Source: Arcobacter roscoffensis (GTDB taxonomy: Bacteria > Campylobacterota > Campylobacteria > Campylobacterales > Arcobacteraceae). From it: a stretch of 64,000 nucleotides of DNA. The translations under genes were made by a program, and so were the position numbers. The notes below the pieces were generated by a model. It ran no database searches. It was not told the DNA's origin and was given only the letters and a program-made list of their open reading frames with translations. The DNA is taken from contig NZ_CP100595.1 of assembly GCF_024267655.1 (NCBI RefSeq), positions 310,001 through 374,000 on the forward strand. The letters run 5' to 3'. Of the stretch, positions 24,466-34,212 are shown piece after piece (the first letter of the stretch is position 1; each line of letters begins with the position of its first letter).

Positions 24466-25362
24466 ATGCAGTATTATATTTTATTAGTTTTAGCAGTACT
24501 TTTTTGGTCAGGTAATTTTGTATTTGGAAGATTAGTATCTACAAGTATTGAACCAACTGAGCTTTCATTTTATAGATGGTTTTTTGTTTTAGTATTACTT
24601 TTACCATATATATTAATAAATATAAAAAGATTAACAAAAGCCTTGCGTAAAGACTTTTTACTTTTATTTTTATTGGGCGGTGTTGGTGTTGCAGGATTCA
24701 ATACCTTTTTATACTATGGATTACAAACAACAACAGCAATAAACGCTTTATTAATTAACTCAGCTATTCCTATTATGATTGTAGTTTTATCTGCAATTAT
24801 TTTAAAAGTTAAAATTAAAGCTATTCAAGTATTTGGGATTTTTGTATCTACTTTAGGGGTTATATATCTTATTGTAAAAGGTGAATTATCAATCTTAAGT
24901 ACCTTAGAATTTTCAAAAGGTGATTTATGGATATTGCTTGCAGGACTTTTATGGTCTTTATATTCTATCTTTTTAAAATTCAAGCCAAAAGAGCTTAAAG
25001 CTTTTGACTTTTTAGCTATTACAACTTTTATTGGTGTTGGATTTTTAACTATAGCCTTTTATTATCAAGGATATAGTTTTAGTGTTGGGTTTATAGAGAA
25101 TAAAGAGTTGTTTTATTCATTAATATACATGGTAATTTTCCCGTCAATCTTATCTTTTTATTTTTGGAATATATCAACAGTTGAGGTCGGAGCCAATAAA
25201 GCAGGTCAGTTTGCCCATCTAATGCCAATCTTTGGTGCAGTATTAGCTTATATCTTTTTGGGTGAAAAACTAGAGTTTTATCATTTAGTTGGGGTTATTC
25301 TAATAGCTCTTGGAATTTATTTATCAATATTTTATTTAAAGAAAGACAAAAAAAGTGAATAA
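24466..25362 (+). CDS. DMT/EamA family transporter
   Basis: This 298-residue membrane protein has about ten hydrophobic helices arranged as two EamA repeats (LFWSGNFVFGRLVS... and LLAGLLWSLYSIFLK...). The family exports amino acids and other small metabolites. Substrate cannot be read. It starts 30 bases after the porin terminator and overlaps the next membrane gene by 8 nt, so the two are one transcript. Confidence 0.85.
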   Translation: MQYYILLVLAVLFWSGNFVFGRLVSTSIEPTELSFYRWFFVLVLLLPYILINIKRLTKALRKDFLLLFLLGGVGVAGFNTFLYYGLQTTTAINALLINSAIPIMIVVLSAIILKVKIKAIQVFGIFVSTLGVIYLIVKGELSILSTLEFSKGDLWILLAGLLWSLYSIFLKFKPKELKAFDFLAITTFIGVGFLTIAFYYQGYSFSVGFIENKELFYSLIYMVIFPSILSFYFWNISTVEVGANKAGQFAHLMPIFGAVLAYIFLGEKLEFYHLVGVILIALGIYLSIFYLKKDKKSE

Positions 25363-26647
25363 GGCATTAGCAAGTTTAAGTGGAATATTAATTTTTTCAT
25401 CATTTTTAATAACTTTTCTTGCTTACTTTTTTAATAACTCTTTATTAATTATTGCAGGTGTTTTAGCTTGGCTTTCACTTAGCTTTTCATATACATCTCT
25501 AAAAAGTAAAAAGATGTTAAACATACTTTTACTTTTAAGCCTTATTGCCTTTGCTATTTGCTTTTTCTATGGTTTTAGTATTGATTTTGTAAAAGTTTTT
25601 ACTGTAAATCAATACTTACTAACTCTTTTAATTGGAGTTGGTTTTTTAAGATTAATAGCAACTCCTAAGAAAGATAAAAGTGCTAATCTTCCAAAAGGAA
25701 AACAATCTTTTTTAAAGACTTATCTTGGCGTTCATTTATTTGGATCTGTAATAAACTTGTCTTCTTTGATACTTGTTGCAGATAAATTATATAAAAAAGC
25801 TAATCTTACAAAAACTCAAATAGTTTTACTTACAAGAGCTTTTTCTACAGATGCTTACTGGTCACCTTTTTTTGTAGCTTTTGCAGCAGCTTTAACTTAT
25901 GCACCAAATTTAAAAGCAGGTGTAATTTTGATAAATGGACTAATATTAGCTTTTATAGCATTTTTGTTTACATACTATGAAGTAAATAAAGATAAGAGTT
26001 TTAATTTAGATGAATTCAGAGGTTATCCTATGGCTTTTGATACTTTACTTTTACCTTTTTGTTTAGCTGTATTAGTATTGCTAACAAATCATTTTTATCC
26101 TGATATTAAAGTGATTGTTTTAATCTCGCTATTTTCTTTTTTATTAACAATCTTAGTTTTACCAATAAAAAAAGGAGTATCTAAAACTACAAGTAAGATA
26201 GTAAATCATATTTTTGAAGAGTTACCAAAGATGAAAGTGGAACTCTCACTATTTTTAATAGCTGGAATGTTTGGTATTTCTGTTAGTTCAATACTTTTAG
26301 GACTAGAATTAACACTTCCTTTTGAAGAGTTTGATTGGATTATAGCTTCAATTCTTTTAGCTATTTTTATAGTTTTAGCCTTTGTTGGAATTCATCCTAT
26401 TATTACAATTGCTATTATTGGAGAGTTTTTAAGTTCGGTAAATCATACACTATTAGCTGTGACATTTTTGATGGCTTGGGCTACAACTGTTTCAACCTCG
26501 CCATTTAGTGGATTAAATTTAACAATAGTTGCTAGATATAATTTAAATGCAAAGGATATTTTTAAAGCCAATATTTTTTATGCTCTAAAAATGTACATAG
26601 TAGGGGTGGTTTGTCTATATATTTTGTCAAATTTTATAAAATTGTAA
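25355..26647 (+). CDS. Polytopic membrane protein of unassigned family
   Basis: This 430-residue protein has ~11-12 predicted membrane segments and starts at a GTG overlapping the DMT transporter. Two similar hydrophobic halves are separated by a charged stretch around 265-290 (KKGVSKTTSKIVNHIFEELPKMK). A region near 345-395 (FVGIHPIITIAIIGEF ... AWATTVSTSPFSGLNL) has the re-entrant Gly/Pro/Ser character of ion-transporter superfamily proteins such as ArsB/NhaD/CitT relatives. I do not recognise the exact family. Co-transcription with an EamA exporter suggests a two-gene export or uptake unit. Confidence 0.55.
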   Translation: MNKALASLSGILIFSSFLITFLAYFFNNSLLIIAGVLAWLSLSFSYTSLKSKKMLNILLLLSLIAFAICFFYGFSIDFVKVFTVNQYLLTLLIGVGFLRLIATPKKDKSANLPKGKQSFLKTYLGVHLFGSVINLSSLILVADKLYKKANLTKTQIVLLTRAFSTDAYWSPFFVAFAAALTYAPNLKAGVILINGLILAFIAFLFTYYEVNKDKSFNLDEFRGYPMAFDTLLLPFCLAVLVLLTNHFYPDIKVIVLISLFSFLLTILVLPIKKGVSKTTSKIVNHIFEELPKMKVELSLFLIAGMFGISVSSILLGLELTLPFEEFDWIIASILLAIFIVLAFVGIHPIITIAIIGEFLSSVNHTLLAVTFLMAWATTVSTSPFSGLNLTIVARYNLNAKDIFKANIFYALKMYIVGVVCLYILSNFIKL

Positions 26648-26695
26648 TAAAATCATACAATTATCATATTTGTAGATTATAATTACAGTATTAAA

Positions 26696-26763
26696 GAGGT
26701 AGATGCATTTCTCATTTGTATCCTTTCTGCTTCCTAAATTATAAATTTAAGTGCATCTATCTC
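26696..26763. repeat. Long imperfect inverted repeat
   Basis: A 15-base arm at 26696-26710 pairs with 26749-26763 (two mismatches that become G-U in RNA) around a ~38-nt loop. A second possible pairing, ATTTGTA (26714-26720) with TACAAAT (26773-26779), competes with it. This part of the 250-bp gap between the permease and NlpC/P60 genes has no clear ORF on the plus strand. Confidence 0.45.
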
Positions 26764-26785
26764 ATTAACTCATACAAATTACAAA

Positions 26786-26892
26786 AAGCCTCATTTATAT
26801 TACTCTTTTAATCATATTTAATTTTCTATAGCAAGAGTAGTAAGTGCAAAATGAACTCATTTCTCCTGAACATAATTAAAACTTTGAGGCTT
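26786..26892 (-). terminator. Structured 3' region of the NlpC/P60 gene
   Basis: On the minus strand, AAGCCTCA (26892-26885) pairs with TGAGGCTT (26793-26786) and is followed by TTT. An inner pairing also exists: ATTACTCTT (26799-26807) with AAGAGTAGT (26833-26841). The structure lies just downstream of the NlpC/P60 stop and could terminate that transcript, although the stem loop is unusually large. Confidence 0.4.
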
Positions 26893-26897
26893 ATGTA

Positions 26898-27497
26898 TTA
26901 TAAATCTTTAATAATTCTTCTTGATGTCCAATAAGCCTTTTTATAAAAAGCTTTATTTAATTTTGTAAATTTAACACCTTTTATTGAAGCATGCATAAAA
27001 TTACCATCACCCATATAAACTCCAACATGTCTATCTATTTTACCTGTTTTAAAAAATACTAAATCACCTAGTTTAAGCTGAGACTTTTTAATTTTCTCAC
27101 CAACTTTAACTTGTGTTCTTGTACTTCTTGGTATTTTGATATTAAATTTTTCTTTGAAAATTCTTTGAGTAAAAGCAGAACAATCAATACCTCTTTTTGA
27201 ATTTCCTCCAAATTTGTATTTTACACCTTTCCATTCAGTATAAAATTCCATTAAAGAGTTTTTGATGATTTCATCATTACTTAATTGCTTTTGTATTTCT
27301 TCTTGTTCAATCTCTTGTTCAAGTTTAGTTTCTTCAAGCTTTACTTCTTTTATAGTTTCTGGTTCAAAATGCTTTAAAGCTTCTATTTGTTTATTTATAT
27401 TTTGATTAGATGTCTCTTTATATGCAAGTGTTTTAGTGCTATTACATGCACTAAAAAAAAGTGTTATAAAAATAAAAAATGATAAGTTTCTTATCAC
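26898..27497 (-). CDS. NlpC/P60 peptidoglycan endopeptidase lipoprotein (a)
   Basis: This 199-residue protein has a lipoprotein signal with lipobox FSAC. A Glu/Gln-rich coiled spacer runs from about 30 to 85, and a C-terminal NlpC/P60 domain carries catalytic Cys (GIDCSAF), the first His (RHVGVYMGDGNFMHAS) and a further His/polar residue. The family cuts D-Glu to diaminopimelate bonds in peptidoglycan. It is the downstream member of a tandem pair with the 171-residue protein, and is preceded by a 56-bp gap. Confidence 0.87.
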   Translation of the reverse strand: MIRNLSFFIFITLFFSACNSTKTLAYKETSNQNINKQIEALKHFEPETIKEVKLEETKLEQEIEQEEIQKQLSNDEIIKNSLMEFYTEWKGVKYKFGGNSKRGIDCSAFTQRIFKEKFNIKIPRSTRTQVKVGEKIKKSQLKLGDLVFFKTGKIDRHVGVYMGDGNFMHASIKGVKFTKLNKAFYKKAYWTSRRIIKDL

Positions 27498-27553
27498 ATG
27501 TACTCCTGTAAAATTAGATTAATCTTACATTATACCCTTTTTTTTCTTTGTGT

Positions 27554-28069
27554 TTAAAACAAGACTCTTTTTGCTTTCCAGTAGTGTTTTTTATAATATC
27601 TATTATTTAAAGAAGAAATAATCACACCTTTACTTGTTGATGCATGCATGAATCTTCCATTATCAAGATAAATACCCACATGTCTTGAGTCCCATCCTGT
27701 TTTGAAAAATACTAAATCACCTAGTCTAAGTGAGTTTTTATTTATGTATTTACCAACTTTATGTTGATATTTTGTAGTTCTTGGAAGTTTTAAGTTAAAA
27801 CTATTTCTATAGGCTTTTTGAACAAAAGCAGAACAATCAATACCTCTTTTAGTACTTCCACCCCATTTATACCTAACCCCTCTCCATTCTTTGTAAAAAT
27901 TTTTTAGTTGATTGTTTGTTTCAAGTAGAGTATGTTCAAGTGAAGCACTAGGATAAGGAAGATTATCTAACTCTTTGTAGCTACTTATAAATTTTTGTGA
28001 ACTATTTTTATATGAACATCCAGTTGTAAAAAATAGGCATAAAAAAATAAGGATTATTGATTTTATCAT
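27554..28069 (-). CDS. NlpC/P60 peptidoglycan endopeptidase lipoprotein (b)
   Basis: This 171-residue paralogue of its downstream neighbour has lipobox FTTGC, a short spacer and the same catalytic segments GIDCSAFVQKAY, DSRHVGIYLDNGRFMHAS. Both share the sequence FYxEWxGVRYKWGGSTKRGIDCSAF-like block. Two adjacent lipoprotein endopeptidases imply tandem duplication. This copy lacks the long Glu-rich linker, so the two probably reach different places in the cell wall. Confidence 0.87.
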   Translation of the reverse strand: MIKSIILIFLCLFFTTGCSYKNSSQKFISSYKELDNLPYPSASLEHTLLETNNQLKNFYKEWRGVRYKWGGSTKRGIDCSAFVQKAYRNSFNLKLPRTTKYQHKVGKYINKNSLRLGDLVFFKTGWDSRHVGIYLDNGRFMHASTSKGVIISSLNNRYYKKHYWKAKRVLF

Positions 28070-28150
28070 AATATAAATGTTTTCCTATTGGCAATGAATA
28101 AAAGTATATTATTACAAAAATAACACGATGTCAATTAATTACCTCAAAAA

Positions 28151-28159
28151 TGCTATAAT
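28151..28159 (+). promoter_or_regulatory. Extended -10 promoter element
   Basis: TGCTATAAT, a perfect extended -10, 24 bases before the ATG of the 188-residue lipoprotein gene, with a GAAAGGA ribosome site between. Confidence 0.55.
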
Positions 28160-28182
28160 TTGTTTTTACGAAAGGATTTAAA

Positions 28183-28749
28183 ATGAGAACAGTATTATTT
28201 ACTTTAATAAGTCTTGTTTTTTTTACTGCTTGTATGCCTATTAAATATAAAAACTCTTTTGATACTTTAGAGTTAAAGACACAAAATGAGCTTTCAACTC
28301 TTGGACTTTGCACAAGAGACTCATATATAAAAACTATAAATGATAGTAAATATAAGAAGCTATTCATTGAATATATTTCTTTAAACAATTCATGCACTTG
28401 GAATGGTCTTCCAAGAGGTCATTTTATTTATCAATTTAAGAAGCATTTTAATATTACAAGTATGAAAAAAATTCAAAGATTTGATTATGATAATTATGAG
28501 TTTACAAGTTATTTAATTGATGACAAATATTACATTGATTTAATATATAAGTTTGGCTTTAAAGAAGATCTATTTATCTTAGATTATGAAGGTTTTTATT
28601 TTCAAGAGTTAATACAGAAGTATGATAACTCTTATGTTAATAAAAATATAAATAAAAAAAGATTTCAAAAAGAGTATTTTAAAAGCTTAGTTAAGATGAA
28701 TATAGTAGAAAACTATTTTGAAAAAATATATTTGAAAGATGAATTATAG
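28183..28749 (+). CDS. Hypothetical lipoprotein
   Basis: This 188-residue protein has a signal and lipobox FTAC (Cys17). The mature part is charged and aromatic-rich with many Tyr/Phe/Lys residues. One Cys sits at about 43 (TLGLCTRDSY) and another at about 70 (LNNSCTWNGLPRG), possibly a disulfide pair. No motif that I recognise. It is the first gene of a three-gene run with the MFS transporter and the interrupted SIMPL gene; its stop overlaps the transporter's GTG by one base. Confidence 0.6.
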   Translation: MRTVLFTLISLVFFTACMPIKYKNSFDTLELKTQNELSTLGLCTRDSYIKTINDSKYKKLFIEYISLNNSCTWNGLPRGHFIYQFKKHFNITSMKKIQRFDYDNYEFTSYLIDDKYYIDLIYKFGFKEDLFILDYEGFYFQELIQKYDNSYVNKNINKKRFQKEYFKSLVKMNIVENYFEKIYLKDEL

Positions 28750-29888
28750 TGAAAAAGCTAGATTTGTTTATCGTAATATATTGTATTGTAATTGTTTTAT
28801 CTGTTATGTATGCAACACAACCACTTCAACCATTGCTTGCAAAAGAGTTTGACATTTCAGTTGTAAAAGCTTCACAGTTTACAGCTATAATCATGCTTTT
28901 TTTAGCAATATCACCGATTGTTTATGGATATGTTTTAGAAAAGGTTTGTGCAAAAAAGATGCTTATGTATTCATCAGCTATCTTGCTAGTAACAAATATT
29001 TTCTTAGGTTTAAGTACAAGATATGAAACTTTTTTATTCTTTAGATTTTGTGAAGCTTTAGTGGTACCTGCTATTTTAACTGCACTTATGAGTATCTTAG
29101 CTAATATTGATAAAGAAAATATCAAATATAATATGGCTATTTATGTAGCTGCAACTGTACTTGGAGGAATGATTGGAAGAATATTCTCAGGAGCAATTGC
29201 CACAAGTTTTTCTTATGAATATGTTTTTTATTCTTTATCTTTAGCAATTTTTATTTCACTATTTTTTATTAAAAAACTAAAGTATGAAGGAGATGCAAGT
29301 TTATCAAAACCTAAGGTAAGTGATATTACAAATATTTTAAAAGATAAGAGATTTGTTTTAGTTTACTTATTAATGTTTTGTGTTTTTTTTGTATTTGCAG
29401 GGATATTAAATGTACTACCATTTAGAGTAAAAGATATAAGTAGCTCAATTAATGAGTTTCAAATTAGTCTTTTATATTTAGGTTATGGTATGGGAATTTT
29501 AGTTTCACTTTTTTCAAAAAAAATTGTAAAACTTTTCAAAACAGAACTGAATACAATTTTAGTTGGATTAGCTATATTTACAATAATAAACTTTTTTCTT
29601 GTTAGCAAAAGTGTAGTGTTCTTGTTTATAATGTTATTCATCTTTTGTATTGGTATGTTTACAGTACATACTATGAGTACAGGTTTAGCAAACTCTATGA
29701 AAAGTGAGCAAAAATCACTTACTTCTGGGATGTATCTTACTTTTTACTATTTAGGTGGAGCAATGGGGTCATTTTTACCATCGATAATTTATGAACATTT
29801 TGGATGGGATATTATGGTTTATACATTTATCTGTATTCTCTTTTTTATGTTTATATTAGTGTATAAAAATAAAAAGTTATTTGATTAA
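28749..29888 (+). CDS. MFS transporter, YnfM-like
   Basis: This 379-residue protein has twelve hydrophobic helices and starts at a GTG overlapping the lipoprotein stop. The N-terminal YATQPLQPLLAKEFDIS motif and ISPIVYGYVLEK loop (motif A position) are typical of the YnfM/arabinose-efflux-like subgroup of the major facilitator superfamily. Probable proton-driven drug or metabolite efflux; substrate unknown. The downstream gene begins at an ATG 11 bases after the stop. Confidence 0.82.
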   Translation: MKKLDLFIVIYCIVIVLSVMYATQPLQPLLAKEFDISVVKASQFTAIIMLFLAISPIVYGYVLEKVCAKKMLMYSSAILLVTNIFLGLSTRYETFLFFRFCEALVVPAILTALMSILANIDKENIKYNMAIYVAATVLGGMIGRIFSGAIATSFSYEYVFYSLSLAIFISLFFIKKLKYEGDASLSKPKVSDITNILKDKRFVLVYLLMFCVFFVFAGILNVLPFRVKDISSSINEFQISLLYLGYGMGILVSLFSKKIVKLFKTELNTILVGLAIFTIINFFLVSKSVVFLFIMLFIFCIGMFTVHTMSTGLANSMKSEQKSLTSGMYLTFYYLGGAMGSFLPSIIYEHFGWDIMVYTFICILFFMFILVYKNKKLFD

Positions 29889-29898
29889 AAGGATTTAT

Positions 29899-30615
29899 AT
29901 GTCAAATTTAAGTAGTAAATCAATCTATATCTTAGGAATATCAATTTTCTTAGGTTTAAGCTCACTTGGGTATTTTTTAGTAAAGGGTGTGAAAACTTAT
30001 AAACAATTTGATAGAAGTGTAACTGTAAAAGGTTTATCACAAAAAGAGTTTAAGGCAAATATAGTTTTATGGCCTATAAAATTTGCAGTTGCTAGTAATG
30101 ATTTAAATGATTTAAATAAACAAATTGAAAGTAATACAAAAACAATAATAGAGTTTTTAAAAGAACATAAAATTATGGAAGATGAATGGACAATACCAGC
30201 ACCTTGAATAAATGATAAGTTAGCAAATAGTTACTCAAATGAAAATATGAGATTCAGATATAGTGCAAATCAAACTATTAATGTTTACTCTAAAAATGTT
30301 GAGTTAGTAAGAAGTGCTATTTTAAATATTTCATCTTTAAACAAAAAAGGTATTTTATTTAGAGTAAATGATTATGATTCAAAAGCTCAATATTTTTTTA
30401 CAAATTTAAATGAAGTAAAACCAATTATGATAGAAGAAGCCACAAGAAAAGCTAGAGAAGTTGCTTTGAAGTTTGCTAAGGATTCAAATAGTAAGCTAGG
30501 TAAAATTAAAAAAGCAAGACAAGGTCAGTTTTCTATTTCAAGTAGGGATCAAAATACTCAACATATCAAGAAAGTTAGAGTTGTTTCAACAGTTGAATAC
30601 TATTTAGATGATTAA
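29899..30615 (+). pseudogene. SIMPL (DUF541) domain protein interrupted by an in-frame TGA
   Basis: The same frame reads continuously through 238 codons except for one TGA at 30205-30207. Before the stop there is an N-terminal membrane anchor (IYILGISIFLGLSSLGYFL) and FDRSVTVKGLSQKEF. After it come INDKLANSYSNENMRFRY, TINVYSKNVELVR and ending RVVSTVEYYLDD, both halves of a normal SIMPL protein. The start is ATG at 29899 after AAAAGGA. Nothing else is degraded, so the change is recent, a sequencing error, or a read-through codon. No selenocysteine-type hairpin is obvious after the TGA. Confidence 0.75.
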
Positions 30616-30635
30616 GAGGATTAAAATCCTCTTAA
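30612..30635. terminator. Bidirectional terminator, SIMPL / CopD-like genes
   Basis: Perfect 10-bp stem TTAAGAGGAT / ATCCTCTTAA with loop TAAA that includes both convergent stop codons. Confidence 0.75.
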
Positions 30636-31100
30636 TGTAACTCCTAGAAATATAGCAATAATTCCTAGAATAATATTTAATGGAATAAAGTATTTAGCTA
30701 TTGGTTCTAACTGCTGTTTTGCTGCAGGTAAATTACCACTTTCAAAAGCCTTTGATGCTTTGTTTCTTTTTATATATATAGTAATAAAAACTACAGTCAT
30801 TATAGTCCAAATCACTTCCTTTGCAATTACTACATTATATAAAGGTGTACCTTTAAAGCCTAATGCTATTATCATAATAATCGCTGTTAATAAAAGTAAA
30901 ACAATTGCAGGAATAACCATATTAAAAAATCTTCTAAGACTCTCTAATGTTCTTCCTAGTTTTATCTTTGGGTCTGTAATATCTTGCATTGAGTAGTGAA
31001 CGGCAAATCTAATTGCTAACATTCCACCTACCCATAATACAGCAGAGATTACATGTAGAAAAACTATAATTGATGAATAGTTATCAAATAGTTCACTCAC
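30621..31100 (-). CDS. CopD-like four-helix membrane protein
   Basis: This 159-residue protein has four hydrophobic helices. Conserved His residues lie in helix 1 (FLHVISAVLWVGGMLAIRFAVH) and there is a basic loop near 110-125, resembling CopD/DUF2269-like proteins with possible haem or copper interaction. It follows alaS by only 9 nt and probably shares its transcript. No function is proven. The N-terminal FLHVISAVLWVG motif is the strongest family hint. Confidence 0.65.
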   Translation of the reverse strand: MSELFDNYSSIIVFLHVISAVLWVGGMLAIRFAVHYSMQDITDPKIKLGRTLESLRRFFNMVIPAIVLLLLTAIIMIIALGFKGTPLYNVVIAKEVIWTIMTVVFITIYIKRNKASKAFESGNLPAAKQQLEPIAKYFIPLNIILGIIAIFLGVTLRGF

Positions 31101-31109
31101 TTTGTAATC

Positions 31110-33665
31110 CTATAAGTTTGCTTTTGCATAATCTAAAGCAGCTTTTTTAGCATCTTCAATTTTAGATACATCTTTTCCACCAGCTTGTGCGAAGTCAGGT
31201 CTTCCACCACCTCCACCACCAACGATTGGTGCAATATTTTTGATCCAATCACCAGCTTTAATAGATGTGTTTTTGCTTCCTGCAACAATCATAACTTTTT
31301 CACCTTTTGGTTGAATAAGTAGAGCTGCTAGTTTTTCATTTGCATTTTTCATATCATCAATTAGTTTTTTAATATCACCATTTTTAACAATATCAACTAC
31401 AACTTTAACATCACCAATCATTTCTTCAGCTATAGGAGTTGCACTTGCACTTTGTGCCTCTTCAATTTCTTTTTTAAGCTCTTTGATTTGATCTTTTAGT
31501 TTTTTGATACCAGTAATAGCATCTTGGTTTTTAACTTCAGTTTGAACCTCTTGGTATTTTTTCATAAATGATTTTGCATATGAAATAGCAGACATTCCAC
31601 ATACAGCTTCAATTCTTCTAACACCTGCACTTACACCTGATTCTTTAGTAATATAAAAAGAACCAATGTCATGTGTATTTCTTACGTGTGTTCCTCCACA
31701 GAACTCAACAGATATATCACCAAATTCAACAACTCTTACTACATCACCATATTTTTCACCAAACATAGCAATAGCACCTTTTTTCTTAGCATCTTCAATA
31801 GCTAACTCTTCAACACTTCCAACAATTCCTCTTGAAATCATAGAGTTTACTAAATCTTCTACTTCTTCAATTTGTTCTTGTGTCATTGCTTTTGGATACG
31901 TAAAGTCAAATCTTAATCTAGAAGAATCATTTAAAGAACCTGCTTGTGCAACTGTGTCACCTAAAACCATCTTTAAAGCACTTTGTAAAAGGTGAGTAGC
32001 ACTATGATGTTTTGCAACTTCATATCTATTTACTACAACAGCTTTAACTTCTTCATCTTTACTAATGTCAGAATTTTCTACTTTTACTTTTGAAAGATTT
32101 AATCCATGGAATTTTTGTGTATCTTCAATAATCGCAATATGCTCATTATCTTCTAATGCACCAATATCACCTGCTTGTCCACCAGAAGTAGCATAGAATG
32201 GAGTTTTATCTAACATAACCCATCCAGATTCACCTTTTTTAAGAGATGTAACTTCTTTGAAGTTTTCATCTAAAAGTGAAAGAATTTTACTTCTATAGTT
32301 TGTATTTTCATATCCTACGAACTCATTTTCACCATATTGCTCAAGTAAAGCTTTAAAGTCACCTGAAGTAGCAGCATCTCCACTACCTTTCCAAGCAGCT
32401 TTTGCTTTTGCTTTTTGTTCTGCCATTAGGGAATCAAATTTTTCAATATCAACTTTGATATTTTTATCTCTTAACATATCTTCTGTTAAGTCTAAAGGGA
32501 AACCTTTTTCATCATAAAGTTTAAATGCAATCTCACCAGAGAATATATCTTTTGTGTTCTCTAATTCTTCTTCAAATAAAGCCATACCTGATTCAATTGT
32601 TTTAAAGAATCTAGCTTCTTCTAGAGTTAATTGCTCTTTTATATAATCTTTTTGATCAATTAAGTCACTATAGTGTGTACCCATCATATCACATAAAGTA
32701 TCATATACTTGTGCTAAGAAAGGTTTTCTAAATCCAAGTAAGTAACCATGTCTTACAGCTCTTCTCATAATCCTTCTATTTACATAAGGTCTTCCCTCAT
32801 TTCCAAATAAAATACCTTGAGATAACATAAATGAGTTTGCTCTTAAGTGGTCAGAAATTACTCTGTAAGAACCTATATTTTCGTCATTAATTTTATTAAT
32901 TGCAAGTTCTTCAATTTTTTTGATAATTGGCTGGAAGTTTGAAGAATCAAAGTTATTAAGAACACCTTCTTTAATAGCAATAACTCTTTCAAGTCCCATA
33001 CCTGTATCAATTGAAGGTTTTGGTAATGGATTTAATTTCCCACTTGTATCTCTTTCATACTGCATAAATACAAGGTTCCAGATTTCAAGGAATCTATCTC
33101 CTTCTCCACCTAAATAATCTTCATCACTATTAAAATGCTCTTCACCTTGGTCATAGAAAATTTCAGAACAAGGACCACAAGCACCAGTATCTCCCATAGA
33201 CCAGAAGTTATCTTTATCGCCGAATCTTTTGATTCTAGAAGCATCAATATGTTTTTGCCATAATTCATAAGCTTCATCATCACTATCATGAATAGTAACC
33301 CATAATTTATCAATTGGAAGTGCTAGGTTTTTTGTTACAAATTCCCAAGCATAAGCAATTGCTTTTTCTTTGAAGTAATCACCAAATGAGAAGTTTCCTA
33401 ACATTTCAAATAGTGTATGGTGTCTTGCAGTATAACCTACATTTTCTAAGTCATTATGTTTACCACCAGCTCTAACACATAACTGACAAGATGTAGCAGT
33501 TGGGTTAGATGGAGTTGGAACATCACCTGTAAAAATATCTTTAAACTGCACCATTCCAGCATTTGTAAACATCAATGTTGGATCATCTGGCACTAAAGGC
33601 ATAGATGAAACTACCTCATGGCCTTTATTTTTAAAAAACTCTAAATACTCTTTTCTTATATCCAT
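31110..33665 (-). CDS. alaS: Alanyl-tRNA synthetase
   Basis: About 851 residues, typical size, charging tRNA-Ala and editing mischarged Ser/Gly. The catalytic domain begins [19 protein letters not shown] and includes [13 protein letters not shown] and [16 protein letters not shown]. The editing-domain motifs HHSATHLLQ and CGGTH are present, and the C-terminal Gly-rich [15 protein letters not shown] segment closes the protein. I prefer the ATG at 33665, which gives the standard N-terminus; an in-frame ATG at 33677 adds four residues and has no ribosome site. It is divergent from the thioredoxin genes. Confidence 0.95.
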   Translation of the reverse strand: MDIRKEYLEFFKNKGHEVVSSMPLVPDDPTLMFTNAGMVQFKDIFTGDVPTPSNPTATSCQLCVRAGGKHNDLENVGYTARHHTLFEMLGNFSFGDYFKEKAIAYAWEFVTKNLALPIDKLWVTIHDSDDEAYELWQKHIDASRIKRFGDKDNFWSMGDTGACGPCSEIFYDQGEEHFNSDEDYLGGEGDRFLEIWNLVFMQYERDTSGKLNPLPKPSIDTGMGLERVIAIKEGVLNNFDSSNFQPIIKKIEELAINKINDENIGSYRVISDHLRANSFMLSQGILFGNEGRPYVNRRIMRRAVRHGYLLGFRKPFLAQVYDTLCDMMGTHYSDLIDQKDYIKEQLTLEEARFFKTIESGMALFEEELENTKDIFSGEIAFKLYDEKGFPLDLTEDMLRDKNIKVDIEKFDSLMAEQKAKAKAAWKGSGDAATSGDFKALLEQYGENEFVGYENTNYRSKILSLLDENFKEVTSLKKGESGWVMLDKTPFYATSGGQAGDIGALEDNEHIAIIEDTQKFHGLNLSKVKVENSDISKDEEVKAVVVNRYEVAKHHSATHLLQSALKMVLGDTVAQAGSLNDSSRLRFDFTYPKAMTQEQIEEVEDLVNSMISRGIVGSVEELAIEDAKKKGAIAMFGEKYGDVVRVVEFGDISVEFCGGTHVRNTHDIGSFYITKESGVSAGVRRIEAVCGMSAISYAKSFMKKYQEVQTEVKNQDAITGIKKLKDQIKELKKEIEEAQSASATPIAEEMIGDVKVVVDIVKNGDIKKLIDDMKNANEKLAALLIQPKGEKVMIVAGSKNTSIKAGDWIKNIAPIVGGGGGGRPDFAQAGGKDVSKIEDAKKAALDYAKANL

Positions 33666-33825
33666 AAAACTATCCATTTTTATTAAAATAGAGTTATTTT
33701 ATCTAAAAAGAGATTTAGGCTAGATTATAAAAGAAATTTTAAGTTAAGCTAGGCTAAAATTAATAAGTTTTATTTATAAAATGTTTTGATAAAGAGAACT
33801 AAAAACTAATAATAAGGAAATTAAA

Positions 33826-34143
33826 ATGGGTAAATATATTGAATTAACTCCTGCAAATTTTGAAGAAGTTACAAAAAGTGGTGTTTCACTAGTAGATTTC
33901 TGGGCTCCATGGTGTGGACCTTGTAGAATGATTGCTCCAGTTATTGAAGAGTTAGCTGAAGAATTTGAAGGAAAAGCAAACATTTGTAAAGTAAATACAG
34001 ATGAAGAGCAAGACTTAGCTGTAAAATACGGAATTAGATCTATTCCTACTATTATCTTCATGAAAGATGGTGAAGTAGTTGATCAAATGGTTGGAGCTTC
34101 TTCTAAACAAGCATTTGCTGACAAAATTAACTCATTATTATAA
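33826..34143 (+). CDS. trxA: Thioredoxin (copy 1)
   Basis: This 105-residue thioredoxin has WCGPC with the redox Cys pair at 30 and 33, the cis-Pro motif RSIPTII and the terminal SSKQAF helix. It reduces protein disulfides using thioredoxin reductase. The adjacent copy (34276-34593) differs by only about twenty residues, a recent tandem duplication. Copy 1 has its own terminator, and TTAAGCTAG motifs upstream (33744 region) resemble those before copy 2. Confidence 0.95.
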   Translation: MGKYIELTPANFEEVTKSGVSLVDFWAPWCGPCRMIAPVIEELAEEFEGKANICKVNTDEEQDLAVKYGIRSIPTIIFMKDGEVVDQMVGASSKQAFADKINSLL

Positions 34144-34172
34144 TCGTAATAAAAATACAAACAATTATTAAG

Positions 34173-34205
34173 AAAGGTAAGACATTTTAGTCTTACCTTT
34201 TTTTA
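34173..34205 (+). terminator. Terminator after trxA copy 1
   Basis: 11-bp stem AAAGGTAAGAC / GTCTTACCTTT with a 6-nt loop and a T run, 30 bases after the stop. Confidence 0.85.
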
Positions 34206-34212
34206 TGTCCTG

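Noticed and set aside
30205-30207. TGA in the SIMPL gene as a selenocysteine codon
   Set aside because: No convincing hairpin follows the TGA and SIMPL proteins are not selenoproteins; nonsense change or sequencing error is simpler.
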